Shown here: in pieces, positions 1 through 8,333 of the stretch
Position numbering within the stretch: position 1 is the stretch's first letter
How the letters are laid out: each line of letters starts with the position of its first letter
Assembly (NCBI GenBank): GCA_036504875.1
Contig: DASXUK010000020.1
Span: 20,165-84,164, forward strand
Direction: 5' to 3'
Length of the DNA stretch: 64,000 nucleotides
Source: JACPFJ01 sp036504875
GTDB taxonomy: Bacteria; Desulfobacterota; Desulfuromonadia; Geobacterales; Pseudopelobacteraceae
Notes under the pieces: model-generated
The model's database searches: none
Seen by the model: the letters and a program-made list of their open reading frames with translations, nothing else
What the model was told of the DNA's origin: nothing
Translations under genes and position numbers: made by a program

Positions 1-312
1 AAAAGAGGGCTGATCAGTCCGGCAACGTATCTTAAGACAAAATCCGAGGATATGCCGTTTGACAAGACCTTACAGCTTACAACGGATTGGAACTTTGTTA
101 CTCCTTCGGTTTTCTCTCACAAGGTCCATACACAGTGGCTTGATTGCAGTAATTGTCATCCTGATATTTTCAACATAAAGAAGAAGTCAACCGAGAATTT
201 TTCTATGGCATACATCCTGCGGGGGGCATTTTGCGGAGCGTGTCATTTAAAAGTCGCCTTTCCTATCCATGACTGCCAAAGATGCCATTTGGAAAAGAAG
301 GAGAAACCATGA
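1..312 (+). CDS. c7-like triheme cytochrome, 5' end outside window
   Basis: The frame is open to the left edge, so the start and any signal peptide lie outside the window. Three heme motifs are visible in the last 70 residues: CSNCH, CGACH and CQRCH, plus isolated histidines upstream (SHKVHTQW) that could be distal ligands. This spacing resembles the c7-type triheme domains of Geobacter periplasmic cytochromes, which carry electrons between the inner and outer membrane. The stop overlaps the start of the next gene by two bases, so the two are probably co-transcribed. The total heme number is unknown because the N-terminal part is missing. Confidence 0.85.
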   Translation, partial: KRGLISPATYLKTKSEDMPFDKTLQLTTDWNFVTPSVFSHKVHTQWLDCSNCHPDIFNIKKKSTENFSMAYILRGAFCGACHLKVAFPIHDCQRCHLEKKEKP

Positions 313-641
313 CTCTGAAAATAATAAAGTTGGCACTCATTGCTGTTTTAGGCATAGCTTCAGTACCTCTTTTGGCACCTGTCAACAGCACCGGATTTGG
401 TCTGGCCCGGGCAGAAGATGCCTGGAAAACAGAAATGGACGCGATTTGTTCCAAGACTCAAGACTCTATGACCATGAGCAACGAAGACTTAAAATCCTTG
501 GTTGAACGCTGTGACCGGCTAAAACCTATTATAGAAGGCCTTGACGAGACTTTAAGCAAAGTTTTTGGCAAGCGGTTGCAGATGTGCAGGGATCTTTATG
601 CCTTTGTGATCGAGAGCAGGGTTAATGAAACAGCCAAGTGA
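309..641 (+). CDS. small secreted protein of unknown function
   Basis: This 110-residue protein has an N-terminal signal peptide of about 34 residues (hydrophobic stretch, then GLARAED as likely cleavage area). The mature part is helical and charged with three Cys residues. I recognise no family. I chose the ATG at 309, which overlaps the stop of the upstream cytochrome gene as ATGA, rather than an upstream ATG at 282 that lies inside that gene. Translational coupling suggests it works with the cytochrome in the periplasm, but that is inference. Confidence 0.7.
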   Translation: MTLKIIKLALIAVLGIASVPLLAPVNSTGFGLARAEDAWKTEMDAICSKTQDSMTMSNEDLKSLVERCDRLKPIIEGLDETLSKVFGKRLQMCRDLYAFVIESRVNETAK

Positions 642-665
642 TATGCAGGCTTAATCCGACCGGAA

Positions 666-1427
666 TTATCTTTTTTGAGGCCAGTAACTCCCCCCCACCA
701 GCGTGGCGGTTATGCTGCCGATCTTTACTTTTGATTTCATCATAACCGGTATTCTACGATCGTCATCAGTCAACCAGATGTGCATATCGCCTGTTCTGGC
801 AAAAATCCCTTCCGACTTAAGCAGTGGCTTTATAACTACAGTTTTGAATTTCCCCAGCGGTGTTTCAACCTCTTCGCGCCTCAGTACCTGTACCTCGGTA
901 TTCCATAATTTTTTACAATCGAAAATATCAATATACTGCGAACTGCCTACCTGCAGCGGAACAGAACGAAAATAGAAAAAGCTGGAGAGGGTGTCATAAG
1001 TCAACTTTGTTATCTTCTGGGTAGTTTCCGTCTTCTTGATAAGATCTTTGGTAGTTACTTCCAGCTTCTGCCTATCAAACACTGCGTCCTTCTGAAATCT
1101 TGTCCAGCCTTCCTTGATACGTTCACGGTAAAGGCGTGGCACGCCGATATTATGCGGTGGTGCGCTCATAATCAATAGCGACTCTATCCGGTCGTCAACA
1201 GGGAAAAAAAGTTTCAACCAGGCCGCAGAATGGGCAGTCGAGACAATATGGACCTCATCCCCCTCAAGAGTCACTTCCTGTACAGCCCTTCCTGCAGAAA
1301 TTCCGGTATAGGAAATGTCGAATTCCAATCTCTCAGGTATGGGAAAAGCTGCCGAAGACTGCGCTCCCAGCAGTGCCACTAGCAGCACCATTATAGCGAT
1401 TAAAGGGATAGCGCTCCATCTGTTCAT
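666..1427 (-). CDS. DUF3108 domain secreted protein
   Basis: This 253-residue protein has a signal peptide (hydrophobic residues 7-27, then SSAAFP). The mature part begins with a beta-rich region (LEFDISYTGISAGRAVQEV) that is characteristic of DUF3108 proteins, which are predicted periplasmic beta-sheet proteins of unknown function. The length fits the family. A good ribosome site (GAGGAAT) lies just before the ATG at 1427. It is convergent with the small secreted gene on its 3' side, and no terminator is obvious between them. Confidence 0.8.
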   Translation of the reverse strand: MNRWSAIPLIAIMVLLVALLGAQSSAAFPIPERLEFDISYTGISAGRAVQEVTLEGDEVHIVSTAHSAAWLKLFFPVDDRIESLLIMSAPPHNIGVPRLYRERIKEGWTRFQKDAVFDRQKLEVTTKDLIKKTETTQKITKLTYDTLSSFFYFRSVPLQVGSSQYIDIFDCKKLWNTEVQVLRREEVETPLGKFKTVVIKPLLKSEGIFARTGDMHIWLTDDDRRIPVMMKSKVKIGSITATLVGGSYWPQKR

Positions 1428-1507
1428 AAATTCCTCATTTTCTAGTGCAGCAAAATTTTAAGGTTCAGCATTGTAAAGGATGCTAAGACTGGTTGTTTTT
1501 GAGAGCC

Positions 1508-1882
1508 CTAAGCTTGTCCGCCAACCGGAGCACTCTCAAAAGAGGCTCGCGCCTTATGCATCTGCTCCATCTCCCGCAGTTTGTCCCCTAGCCAGGCATG
1601 AAAGATGCGAGCATTTTCATAATTCATGACAACACCGGTATCAATAAAACGAACCATGCTATTTGAAAGATCATCTGGTTCAACTTCGGTTTCCTTTCCG
1701 ATCACCCCTTCGGGCGTTATCTCATGGGAGATTGACTCCGGCAAAGGTTGGCGCTCAAGATAGAAGTGAATCACCATCTCTCCGCGGGGAGAAAAACCTC
1801 CTTGTGCCCCATTGACATAGCTTGGGTTGTACCCGTAATTAAAAAGGTATTTAAATTTAATTTCATGCTTTTTAGTGCTCAT
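1508..1882 (-). CDS. conserved hypothetical protein, possibly DUF3467-like
   Basis: This 124-residue soluble protein has no signal peptide. I chose the ATG at 1882 (MSTKKHEIKFK) because AAGGAG lies at the right distance; the longer frame to 1942 has no such support. The layout (a short strand region YVNGAQGGFSPRGEMVIHFYLER, an acidic loop, then a helix-rich NYENARIFHAWLGDKLREME) vaguely resembles small DUF3467-type proteins. The resemblance is weak and the function unknown. It is divergent from the gene at 2032. Confidence 0.6.
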   Translation of the reverse strand: MSTKKHEIKFKYLFNYGYNPSYVNGAQGGFSPRGEMVIHFYLERQPLPESISHEITPEGVIGKETEVEPDDLSNSMVRFIDTGVVMNYENARIFHAWLGDKLREMEQMHKARASFESAPVGGQA

Positions 1883-1970
1883 ATCGTTCTCCTTTTGGTG
1901 AATGTTCAGTAACAAATGCAGACCAGACCATTCACTTACCACATTCCATTGAGATGGTGGAAAGAAAATC

Positions 1971-1999
1971 TTGCAAAAAGAAGATTACTGTTTTATAAA
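1971..1999 (+). promoter_or_regulatory. sigma70-like promoter for the gene at 2032
   Basis: TTGCAA at 1971-1976 and TATAAA at 1994-1999 are separated by 17 bases. Transcription would start about 25 bases before the ATG at 2032, leaving room for the AGGAG ribosome site. Confidence 0.55.
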
Positions 2000-2031
2000 A
2001 GGATAAAATCAGTCTTATTAGGAGAGGCTTT

Positions 2032-2802
2032 ATGAAATATTTTACCATGCTTCCCTTCATGCTGCTAATCTGCATGATTTCGGCTATTAGCTCCTCTTTT
2101 GGCAGCGACAGGTTACCGGTGATACTTTTCGACCAGGCCCACAATCAGCGTTTTCTGATTGAGCAGTCGGGTGATTTACAGCTCTCCGGACTGGCCGATA
2201 CTTTCAAGAAACAAGGTGCACGAGTTATTTCCAGCAAGGCCCCTATCTCTGCAGAGACATTAAAAGATGTTTCTGGTCTGGTAATTTCCGGTGCGTTCGA
2301 CAAGCTTAAGCCAGAAGAGATTGCAGCAGTGAGGCAATTCTTGAGCAAAGGTGGTCGCTTGGCCGTGATGCTGCATATAGGTTTCCCGGTGGCTGATTTA
2401 CTGGGCGAACTCGGCATCGACATCTCGAACAGCGTGCTGCACGAACGCCGGAACATTCTGAAGAAAAATGACCTTGATTTTATAGTCAAAAATGTCGTTT
2501 CAGACCATGTCTTGTTTAAAGGACTCAGCCAGTTTTCAGCCTATGGAGTCTGGGCACTGAATAGCGCGCCGCCTGCCGCGACCATCGCGAGTACCTCGCC
2601 TGACGCCTGGATTGATCTTAATGGGGATGGCCACTTATCCAAAGGTGATGCTACAGGCTCCTTCGCTGTTGTAGTTACCGGCAAAAAAGAATCAGGCCAC
2701 TTTGTCATCTTTGGTGATGATGCCATCTTCCAAAATAAATTTCTTGATCAAGACAACCGTAAGCTGGCCCAAAATCTCGGAGCATGGCTGATTCGACGCT
2801 GA
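2032..2802 (+). CDS. secreted DUF4350/GATase-like protein with an EF-hand-like loop
   Basis: This 256-residue protein has a signal peptide ending near SSFGSD. The mature part has a Rossmann-like pattern (LPVILFDQAHNQRF, VSGLVISGAF, GGRLAVMLHIG, GHFVIFGDDAIF) typical of DUF4350 and related class-I-glutamine-amidotransferase-like periplasmic proteins, which usually lack a catalytic Cys. Near residue 195 the segment DLNGDGHLSKGD matches an EF-hand or dockerin-type calcium loop (D, N, D at positions 1, 3, 5 and D at 12). The role is unknown; a binding or scaffold function outside the cytoplasm is likely. AGGAGAGG precedes the ATG. Confidence 0.65.
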   Translation: MKYFTMLPFMLLICMISAISSSFGSDRLPVILFDQAHNQRFLIEQSGDLQLSGLADTFKKQGARVISSKAPISAETLKDVSGLVISGAFDKLKPEEIAAVRQFLSKGGRLAVMLHIGFPVADLLGELGIDISNSVLHERRNILKKNDLDFIVKNVVSDHVLFKGLSQFSAYGVWALNSAPPAATIASTSPDAWIDLNGDGHLSKGDATGSFAVVVTGKKESGHFVIFGDDAIFQNKFLDQDNRKLAQNLGAWLIRR

Positions 2803-2863
2803 GCACACGCATGATCTCAGGCGCCCGCTCTTGGAGAAATGTTCCGTTATATCAGCTGTTGCA

Positions 2864-2892
2864 TTGACAGCAACCGACCTGCTTGTTAAATA
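2864..2892 (+). promoter_or_regulatory. sigma70-like promoter for the gene at 2933
   Basis: TTGACA at 2864-2869 and TAAATA at 2887-2892 are 17 bases apart, about 40 bases before the ATG at 2933. Confidence 0.5.
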
Positions 2893-2932
2893 GTAACTAC
2901 GATTAGTTGATCACCAGACAAGGAGAGTCGAA

Positions 2933-3340
2933 ATGAAAAAATGCATGCTTAAAATGGCCATGATCGCTGTTTCACTTCTATTTGCTGTTAATTTATCCAT
3001 TGCCGCAAACATGTCTACTCCTGATCCCATAGGAGCGGCTAAAGGATCGGCAAAGTCAACCGCGGACAGCGCCAAGCAGGGCGCAAAAGCGACTTCCGAC
3101 GCTGCCAAGGGAACGGCAAGCGAGACCAAAGCAGCCGCAAAAGCCAAGATCGTTAATATTAACAGCGCCAGCGAAGCTGAATTAAAGGCTATACCAGGCA
3201 TTGGCGACGCTTATGCCGCCAAAATCATTGCCGGCCGCCCCTATGCCAATAAAGCCCAGCTCAAATCCCGCAATATCCTGCCCGTTCCAGTATATGAGAA
3301 GGTCAAGGACCTGATCATCGCCAAACAGCCCAAAAAATAG
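2933..3340 (+). CDS. secreted helix-hairpin-helix protein, ComEA-like
   Basis: This 135-residue protein has a signal peptide (to about residue 25), then a low-complexity Ala/Lys/Ser/Thr segment of about 40 residues, then a helix-hairpin-helix unit at about residues 75-130 (VNINSASEAELKAIPGIGD). This C-terminal domain is the ComEA-type non-specific DNA-binding fold. Short secreted versions without other uptake genes nearby are common, so a DNA-uptake role is not certain. AAGGAGA precedes the ATG, and a strong terminator follows. Confidence 0.85.
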   Translation: MKKCMLKMAMIAVSLLFAVNLSIAANMSTPDPIGAAKGSAKSTADSAKQGAKATSDAAKGTASETKAAAKAKIVNINSASEAELKAIPGIGDAYAAKIIAGRPYANKAQLKSRNILPVPVYEKVKDLIIAKQPKK

Positions 3341-3366
3341 GTTCAAAAGAATAGCATCAACATGAG

Positions 3367-3391
3367 GGGCATCCTTTCGGATGCCCTTTTT
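3367..3391 (+). terminator. rho-independent terminator
   Basis: GGGCATCC at 3367-3374 pairs with GGATGCCC at 3379-3386 around a TTTC loop, followed by five T. It ends the transcript of the helix-hairpin-helix gene. Confidence 0.9.
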
Positions 3392-3414
3392 ATTGTCACA
3401 GCCTCAGGGCAAAC

Positions 3415-3441
3415 TTGACTTTCTCACCACTTACCTATAAT
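3415..3441 (+). promoter_or_regulatory. promoter of the hpnJ operon
   Basis: TTGACT at 3415-3420 and a consensus TATAAT at 3436-3441 lie just after a terminator and 35 bases before hpnJ. The 15-base spacing is shorter than ideal. Confidence 0.5.
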
Positions 3442-3475
3442 TTAGCGGTTTTACGAATAGCACTAAGGAGTTGTG

Positions 3476-4906
3476 ATGAAGCCCCTCTTTTTGAATCCCC
3501 CCACTTTCGAAGATTTTGACGGTGGCGCCGGTGCCCGTTATCAGGCATCGCGCGAGGTAACCTCCTTCTGGTACCCCACCTGGCTCTGTTTTCCGGCCGC
3601 CATGATCGAGGGCAGCCGCGTAGTTGATGCACCGGTGCAGAAATTTGACCTTGAGAAGTGCTTGGAGATCGCCCGCGATTTCGATATGGTGGTAATGTAT
3701 ACATCAACCCCGACCCTCATGATCGATATTGAAACTGCCCGGCGTATAAAAGAGATAAAACCGGGCATTGTGACCGTCCTGACCGGACCGCACGTCACAA
3801 TCCTGCCGGAAGAATCACTCCGGGCAGGCAAAGGTGCCATTGACATCGTCTGCCGCGGCGAATTCGACTATTCCACCAAGGAACTGTGCGAAGGGCGCGC
3901 CTGGGACAAGGTTGACGGCCTGAGTTTCTTCCAGGACGGAGAAATGGTCCATACCGCCGATCGACCAATGATCGAAGATCTAGATGCGCTGCCTTTTGTA
4001 GCTCCGATCTATAAACGCGACTTACCGATCAAAGAATATGTTATTCCGCACTTCAAAAGCCCCTACGTCTCGATTTACTCCAGTCGCGGTTGCCCATCGA
4101 AATGCATTTATTGCCTCTGGCCCCAGACATTCTCCGGACAACGGATGCGTACCCGCAGCCCGCAGAATGTTTACGAGGAGATCAAGTGGATTGTGGAAAA
4201 CATCCCCGAAATGCGGGAACTATCCTTCGATGATGATACCTTCACCGCGAACCGTGAGCACGCCCGAGAAATCGCCCGCCTGATCAAACCGCTGGGCATT
4301 TCCTGGACCATCAATGCCCGTGCTAATTGCGACTACGAGACCCTCAGGATCATGCGTGAGGCTGGCCTGCGCCACGTTGTTGTCGGTTTTGAGAGCGGAA
4401 ATGCCCAGATCCTCAAGAACATCAAGAAGGGGGTCACCAAAGAGCAGGCGATTCAGTTCACAAAGGACTGCAAAAAGCTGGGACTCTCGGTTCACGGCGC
4501 CTTTATCATGGGCCTGCCGGGCGAAACCAAGGAGACCATCCGTGAGACGATCCAGTTTGCCAAAGACATGGATCTCAACTCGATTCAGGCCTCGCTGGCC
4601 TCACCCTACCCAGGCACCGAATTCTACGATCTGTGCAAGGAAAATGGCTGGATTGCGTCGGATAATTTCCTGGATGACAGCGGTCACCAAAAGTGCGTCA
4701 TCAACTACCCGCACCTCTCAAATGCCGAAATATTCAACTCAGTCGAGGAATTCTACAACAAGTTCTACTTCCGCCCCAAATATATCCTGCGCAGTATCGG
4801 CCGGATGATCGTCAACAGCGAGGAGCGCAAAAAACTGCTCAAGGAAGGCAAACAGTACCTCGAGTATATGCGCAAACGTAAAGAATCCTGCTCGGACTGC
4901 AAGTAA
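3476..4906 (+). CDS. hpnJ: hopanoid biosynthesis radical SAM protein HpnJ
   Basis: This 476-residue protein has a B12-binding-like N-terminal half and a radical SAM core with CPSKCIYC (Cys at about 206, 210 and 213) that holds the [4Fe-4S] cluster. The N-terminus (LFLNPPTFEDFDGGAGARYQ) is typical of HpnJ. In characterised systems HpnJ forms the cyclitol ether head group of bacteriohopanetetrol. The ATG at 3476 is preferred over the GTG at 3473 because AAGGAG at 3465-3470 is five bases away from it. It is followed after six bases by hpnK, whose enzyme acts in the same pathway. Other hpn genes and the cyclase are not in the window. Confidence 0.92.
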   Translation: MKPLFLNPPTFEDFDGGAGARYQASREVTSFWYPTWLCFPAAMIEGSRVVDAPVQKFDLEKCLEIARDFDMVVMYTSTPTLMIDIETARRIKEIKPGIVTVLTGPHVTILPEESLRAGKGAIDIVCRGEFDYSTKELCEGRAWDKVDGLSFFQDGEMVHTADRPMIEDLDALPFVAPIYKRDLPIKEYVIPHFKSPYVSIYSSRGCPSKCIYCLWPQTFSGQRMRTRSPQNVYEEIKWIVENIPEMRELSFDDDTFTANREHAREIARLIKPLGISWTINARANCDYETLRIMREAGLRHVVVGFESGNAQILKNIKKGVTKEQAIQFTKDCKKLGLSVHGAFIMGLPGETKETIRETIQFAKDMDLNSIQASLASPYPGTEFYDLCKENGWIASDNFLDDSGHQKCVINYPHLSNAEIFNSVEEFYNKFYFRPKYILRSIGRMIVNSEERKKLLKEGKQYLEYMRKRKESCSDCK

Positions 4907-4912
4907 GCCTGC

Positions 4913-5779
4913 ATGACTAAACTGATCATAACCTCAGATGATTTCGGGCTTTCCAGCGGTGTTAATCAGGCGGTTGAACAAGCCTGGCAAGCTGGCATTC
5001 TTACCAACGCCTCGATTATGCCGGGTGGACAAGCCTTTGACGAGGCGGTTGCAATAGCCAAACGCAATCCAGCCCTGCAGGTCGGGCTACATCTGACCCT
5101 GGTGCAGGGAAAATCGATCCTGCCGACCAAGGATATCCCAAACCTGGTGGATGCATGCGGCAACTTCAGTGACGACCCGATCAAAACCGGCCTGCGCTAT
5201 TTCTTTGACAAAGGGCTTTACAAGCAGTTACGACGGGAAATCGTGGCGCAGATCCAGAAAGTCCAGCAGGCAGGAATCCATATCTCACACATCGATGGCC
5301 ATTTAAACATCCATATGCACCCGACCGTTTTTGCCTTTCTTACTGATCTGATGCCAGCTTACGGCATTACCAGTTTTAGGCTTTCACAGGAGCGTCTTGG
5401 TCACAACCTGCGGTTTAATAATGAGCGCAAGCTGGGTAAGGCCGTGGAACGGGTCATCTTCTGGGCGTTGGCCAACCATTGCCGTCCTCAGCTGAAGCAG
5501 CTGGGGATCAACTTTGCCGCTGAGGTCAAGGGAGTGCTCAACTCCGGACGCATGACCGAGGACTACATCCTCGACATCTTGAGCGGGCTAAAGCCAGCCT
5601 TGACGGAACTGTATTTCCACCCCGGTTGCCTGCCGGATGCCGAGATCACCCGGCGCATGCCGGACTATCGTCATGAGGAGGAGCTGGCGGCCATCACCAG
5701 CCCCCGAATCAGACAGAAGATTGCCGAACTGGGTATTGAATTGTGTAATTATCAAGGGGACCGAAAAGAATATGCTTAA
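4913..5779 (+). CDS. hpnK: hopanoid biosynthesis deacetylase HpnK
   Basis: This 288-residue protein belongs to the YdjC/ChbG carbohydrate deacetylase family. Visible metal-binding parts are the N-terminal TSDDFG (residues 7-12), LHLTL near 60 and HIDGHLNIHMHP near 122-133. HpnK removes the acetyl group from N-acetylglucosaminyl bacteriohopanetetrol before cyclitol formation, so pairing with HpnJ is expected. The 3' end overlaps the next gene by eight bases. Confidence 0.92.
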   Translation: MTKLIITSDDFGLSSGVNQAVEQAWQAGILTNASIMPGGQAFDEAVAIAKRNPALQVGLHLTLVQGKSILPTKDIPNLVDACGNFSDDPIKTGLRYFFDKGLYKQLRREIVAQIQKVQQAGIHISHIDGHLNIHMHPTVFAFLTDLMPAYGITSFRLSQERLGHNLRFNNERKLGKAVERVIFWALANHCRPQLKQLGINFAAEVKGVLNSGRMTEDYILDILSGLKPALTELYFHPGCLPDAEITRRMPDYRHEEELAAITSPRIRQKIAELGIELCNYQGDRKEYA

Positions 5780-6155
5780 GACAATGATAGTCATGTTTCT
5801 GGCGGTTACTGCCGGAACCGTGGGTGATATATTGCTGGCCAAGGGGATGAAAGAGATGGGCGATCTTTCCGCCATGAACCTGCGAGGAATTATAGATACT
5901 GCCCTGCGAGCATTGACCACCCCCAAACTGATCATCGGCACCGCCATGCTGGCAATCTTCTTCTTTCTATGGCTGGCAGTGCTCTCCTGGGAAGACCTGT
6001 CTGTAGCGCTCCCCATGCAGGCCCTCAACTATGTATTAGTGGCCTTTCTTTCACAGTACTTTCTGCATGAGACTGTCTCACCTTTGCGCTGGGGCGGCAC
6101 TATCCTGGTCTGTATCGGGGTTATGCTGATCACCAAGAGCGGCGGCGGAAACTGA
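5772..6155 (+). CDS. small EamA/SMR-type membrane transporter
   Basis: This 127-residue protein has four predicted membrane helices: residues about 3-20, 45-68, 75-95 and 100-120, with a GXXXGD-type start (GTVGDILLAKGMKEMGDL). The size and pattern match half-size drug/metabolite superfamily proteins that act as dimers. The ATG at 5772 overlaps the end of hpnK, so it is in the hopanoid operon. It may move a lipid or lipid precursor, by analogy with ArnE/F-type carriers, but this is inference from context only. Confidence 0.8.
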   Translation: MLKTMIVMFLAVTAGTVGDILLAKGMKEMGDLSAMNLRGIIDTALRALTTPKLIIGTAMLAIFFFLWLAVLSWEDLSVALPMQALNYVLVAFLSQYFLHETVSPLRWGGTILVCIGVMLITKSGGGN

Positions 6156-6185
6156 AACGGTTTCAGATCATAGGAGGTTTCAACC

Positions 6186-6998
6186 ATGCTGGATGGTAAA
6201 AAAATAGGCTTTATCGGTGGCGGTAATATGGCGGAAGCCATTATCAAAGGTCTTGTCGGAGCAGGTCTGCCGAGCGGGGCCATCATGGTGGCAGAACCGG
6301 TAGCGCCGCGCAGGGATTTTCTCTCGTCAGAATTTGCGGCCGAGGTCTCCGATGACAACTTGCAGGTCACCCGTCAAGCCGACATCATCATCATGGCCAT
6401 TAAGCCGCAGATGGCAGCCAGCGTCTTGACCAGTCTCGAATCGGCGATTTCTTCCGAAAAGCTGATCATCTCTATAATGGCCGGTATCTCGACCGATTTC
6501 ATCGAAAAAACCCTCACTAACGGCGTACGGGTCATCAGAAGTATGCCTAATACCCCAGCGTTGATCCAGTCAGCCGCCACAGCCATCTGCCTGGGCCGTA
6601 AAGCAACCCCTGATGATCTGGAAGTTGCCAGGAAGGTGTTTTCATGCGTCGGAACGGTTGTCAGTGTGCCTGAACAACAAATGGATGCCGTCACCGGACT
6701 CTCCGGCAGCGGCCCGGCCTATGTCTTCAGCTTTATCGAGGCGTTATCCGATGCCGGGGTAAAAAACGGTCTGCCGCGTGATGTTGCTGCCCAACTGGCG
6801 GTACAAACGGTGATCGGCGCCGCGCGCATGGTGGCGGAGACCAATGAACACCCGGCCCTGTTGCGGGAGAAGGTCACCTCCCCCGGCGGCACCACCATAG
6901 CAGCCTTGCATACTCTGGAGAAGGGATGTTTCCATGGCTTGGTCATGGACGCCGTAGATGCCGCCTGCCGCCGCTCTAAGGAGTTGGCCGGGAGGTAA
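6186..6998 (+). CDS. proC: pyrroline-5-carboxylate reductase
   Basis: This 270-residue protein starts with a Rossmann nucleotide site (IGFIGGGNMAEAI) and carries the family signature near the C-terminus (LREKVTSPGGTTIAAL). It catalyses the last step of proline synthesis, reduction of pyrroline-5-carboxylate with NADPH or NADH in the cytoplasm. The length is normal. AGGAGG precedes the ATG. It is convergent with the cytochrome block and shares a two-way terminator with it. Confidence 0.95.
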   Translation: MLDGKKIGFIGGGNMAEAIIKGLVGAGLPSGAIMVAEPVAPRRDFLSSEFAAEVSDDNLQVTRQADIIIMAIKPQMAASVLTSLESAISSEKLIISIMAGISTDFIEKTLTNGVRVIRSMPNTPALIQSAATAICLGRKATPDDLEVARKVFSCVGTVVSVPEQQMDAVTGLSGSGPAYVFSFIEALSDAGVKNGLPRDVAAQLAVQTVIGAARMVAETNEHPALLREKVTSPGGTTIAALHTLEKGCFHGLVMDAVDAACRRSKELAGR

Positions 6999-7031
6999 TG
7001 AGACTCTGAAAATTCAGTTGAAGCTTCAACC

Positions 7032-7095
7032 AAAAGCGGCCTCCCAAAAGACGCAAGGATATTTTTCTTGTGACGCCTTGCAGGAGGCCGCTTTT
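7032..7095. terminator. bidirectional terminator between proC and the cytochrome operon
   Basis: AAAAGCGGCCTCC at 7032-7044 pairs with GGAGGCCGCTTTT at 7083-7095. An inner stem (GCAAGG with CCTTGC) lies in the loop. A-rich and T-rich flanks suit termination in both directions. Confidence 0.85.
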
Positions 7096-7115
7096 CAATA
7101 TTAGAGCAGGAACCC

Positions 7116-7916
7116 CTACCTTGTTCCGGAATTCACCGTCAGTATATCCACCAGCTCTCCAAACTCCTTTTCTGAAAGTGCAACCGGTGGCATGCGGCCC
7201 AAAGGCCTTGTCAGGCGCGGGTTTTTCAGCCACTGCCTGAGCCGCTCGACGGTCCATGCCTGATCTGATTTATAGGTTTTTGGATAGTGCGGCGACAGGA
7301 GACCTGACAGGTTCGGCCCGCTGTCACTTTTGCCAAGAGCGCCTTTATACTCGCTCAGAACCCGATGGCAGGCGCCGCACTTGCCGGTAAAGATATCCTC
7401 GCGGCTCTTTTTGCCTGCAAGATGGAGCACCAGAGGCAATTCCTTTTTCGGCACTTTAGTTGCCTCCTGGCCGCTCAACACTGCATTAACCAAAGCTGTG
7501 ATCTGGCTGTCACTGAATCGGAAATCAGGCATACCCAGAGCCGGCGACCTGATGGCCGAGGATAGCTCTTCAGGTGTTTTTGACTGTTTCAAGGTATCCA
7601 GCGAGGCGGCCAGTCGATTTCCTCGCCTGTTGCTGACATGGCAGCGTCGACAGGCGCCACGCTCCATCAGGCGCTCCCCCTCCTTGAGCACTGCATCCCG
7701 AATGGTGAAATGGGCGTATTTCCCCCTGACCAAGCGATCATGGGCTACATTTTTACGATCAGAGCCGGGGTTACCGCTGTGACAGCCGGTGCAGCGCCCT
7801 GTTGTCGCATGATGAGCTGAGTGACATACCAGGCACAACTGGCGCGACTGAGATTCGTGGGCTGGAAAACAAAGCATGCCCAGGACCGATATCAGGATTG
7901 CCAGCCGAATGCCCAA
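7116..7916 (-). CDS. tetraheme c-type cytochrome of the Rieske/cytochrome b cluster
   Basis: This 266-residue protein has a signal peptide and four heme motifs: CLVCH and CTGCH close together at the N-terminus, then CRRCH and CGACH in two regions that look like class I monoheme cytochrome domains, each with a possible Met ligand (GMPDF, RMPPV). It is the last gene of the operon and its start overlaps the end of the cytochrome b C-terminal gene by 25 bases. The start is a TTG at 7916 with AGAGG six bases before it. The likely role is to accept electrons from the Rieske protein in the periplasm. Confidence 0.85.
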   Translation of the reverse strand: MGIRLAILISVLGMLCFPAHESQSRQLCLVCHSAHHATTGRCTGCHSGNPGSDRKNVAHDRLVRGKYAHFTIRDAVLKEGERLMERGACRRCHVSNRRGNRLAASLDTLKQSKTPEELSSAIRSPALGMPDFRFSDSQITALVNAVLSGQEATKVPKKELPLVLHLAGKKSREDIFTGKCGACHRVLSEYKGALGKSDSGPNLSGLLSPHYPKTYKSDQAWTVERLRQWLKNPRLTRPLGRMPPVALSEKEFGELVDILTVNSGTR

Positions 7917-8308
7917 TTGGGACCTCTCAGAAACATTGCCACCACTGTAAGGATCAGAACCATGATAAAGACGGAAACAGTAAATAAAGAGATCACGCGC
8001 TGCTCCTTGGGGAACCAGACCGCGCGGTGAATATGCCGACTACCTGGCAACCAGGGTAACAAAAAAAACAGCGCTCCCAAAAATATCACCGGCCAGCTCA
8101 TCAGACGCGACCAGCTGACAGCTTCCTGAATCCAGAGCAGGAACCAGGCCGACCTGACCGGATTGGGGGTCAAGGCGGGATTGGCCGGGGCTTGAAGCGG
8201 GGCCGGGACAAAAAAAGCCAGCACCAGGAGCAAGGCGATAAATAGCAGAGCGGAACGCTTGATCAGCTTGAAAAAATGCGTTGAACTTTTGACGAAACCG
8301 TCCTTCAT
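7892..8308 (-). CDS. cytochrome b C-terminal (subunit IV-like) membrane protein
   Basis: This 138-residue protein has three predicted membrane helices. The segment NPVRSAWFLLWIQE lies where subunit IV of b6f-type complexes has its PEWY quinol-site motif, but here Glu is replaced by Ala. The place, directly after the cytochrome b N-terminal gene, supports a split cytochrome b as in b6f. The ATG at 8308 is preferred over the GTG at 8314 because AGGGGG is six bases before it. The assignment rests on context and topology more than on strong motifs. Confidence 0.7.
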   Translation of the reverse strand: MKDGFVKSSTHFFKLIKRSALLFIALLLVLAFFVPAPLQAPANPALTPNPVRSAWFLLWIQEAVSWSRLMSWPVIFLGALFFLLPWLPGSRHIHRAVWFPKEQRVISLFTVSVFIMVLILTVVAMFLRGPNWAFGWQS

Positions 8309-8333
8309 CAGCACCCCCCTGAACTAGCTGTCA

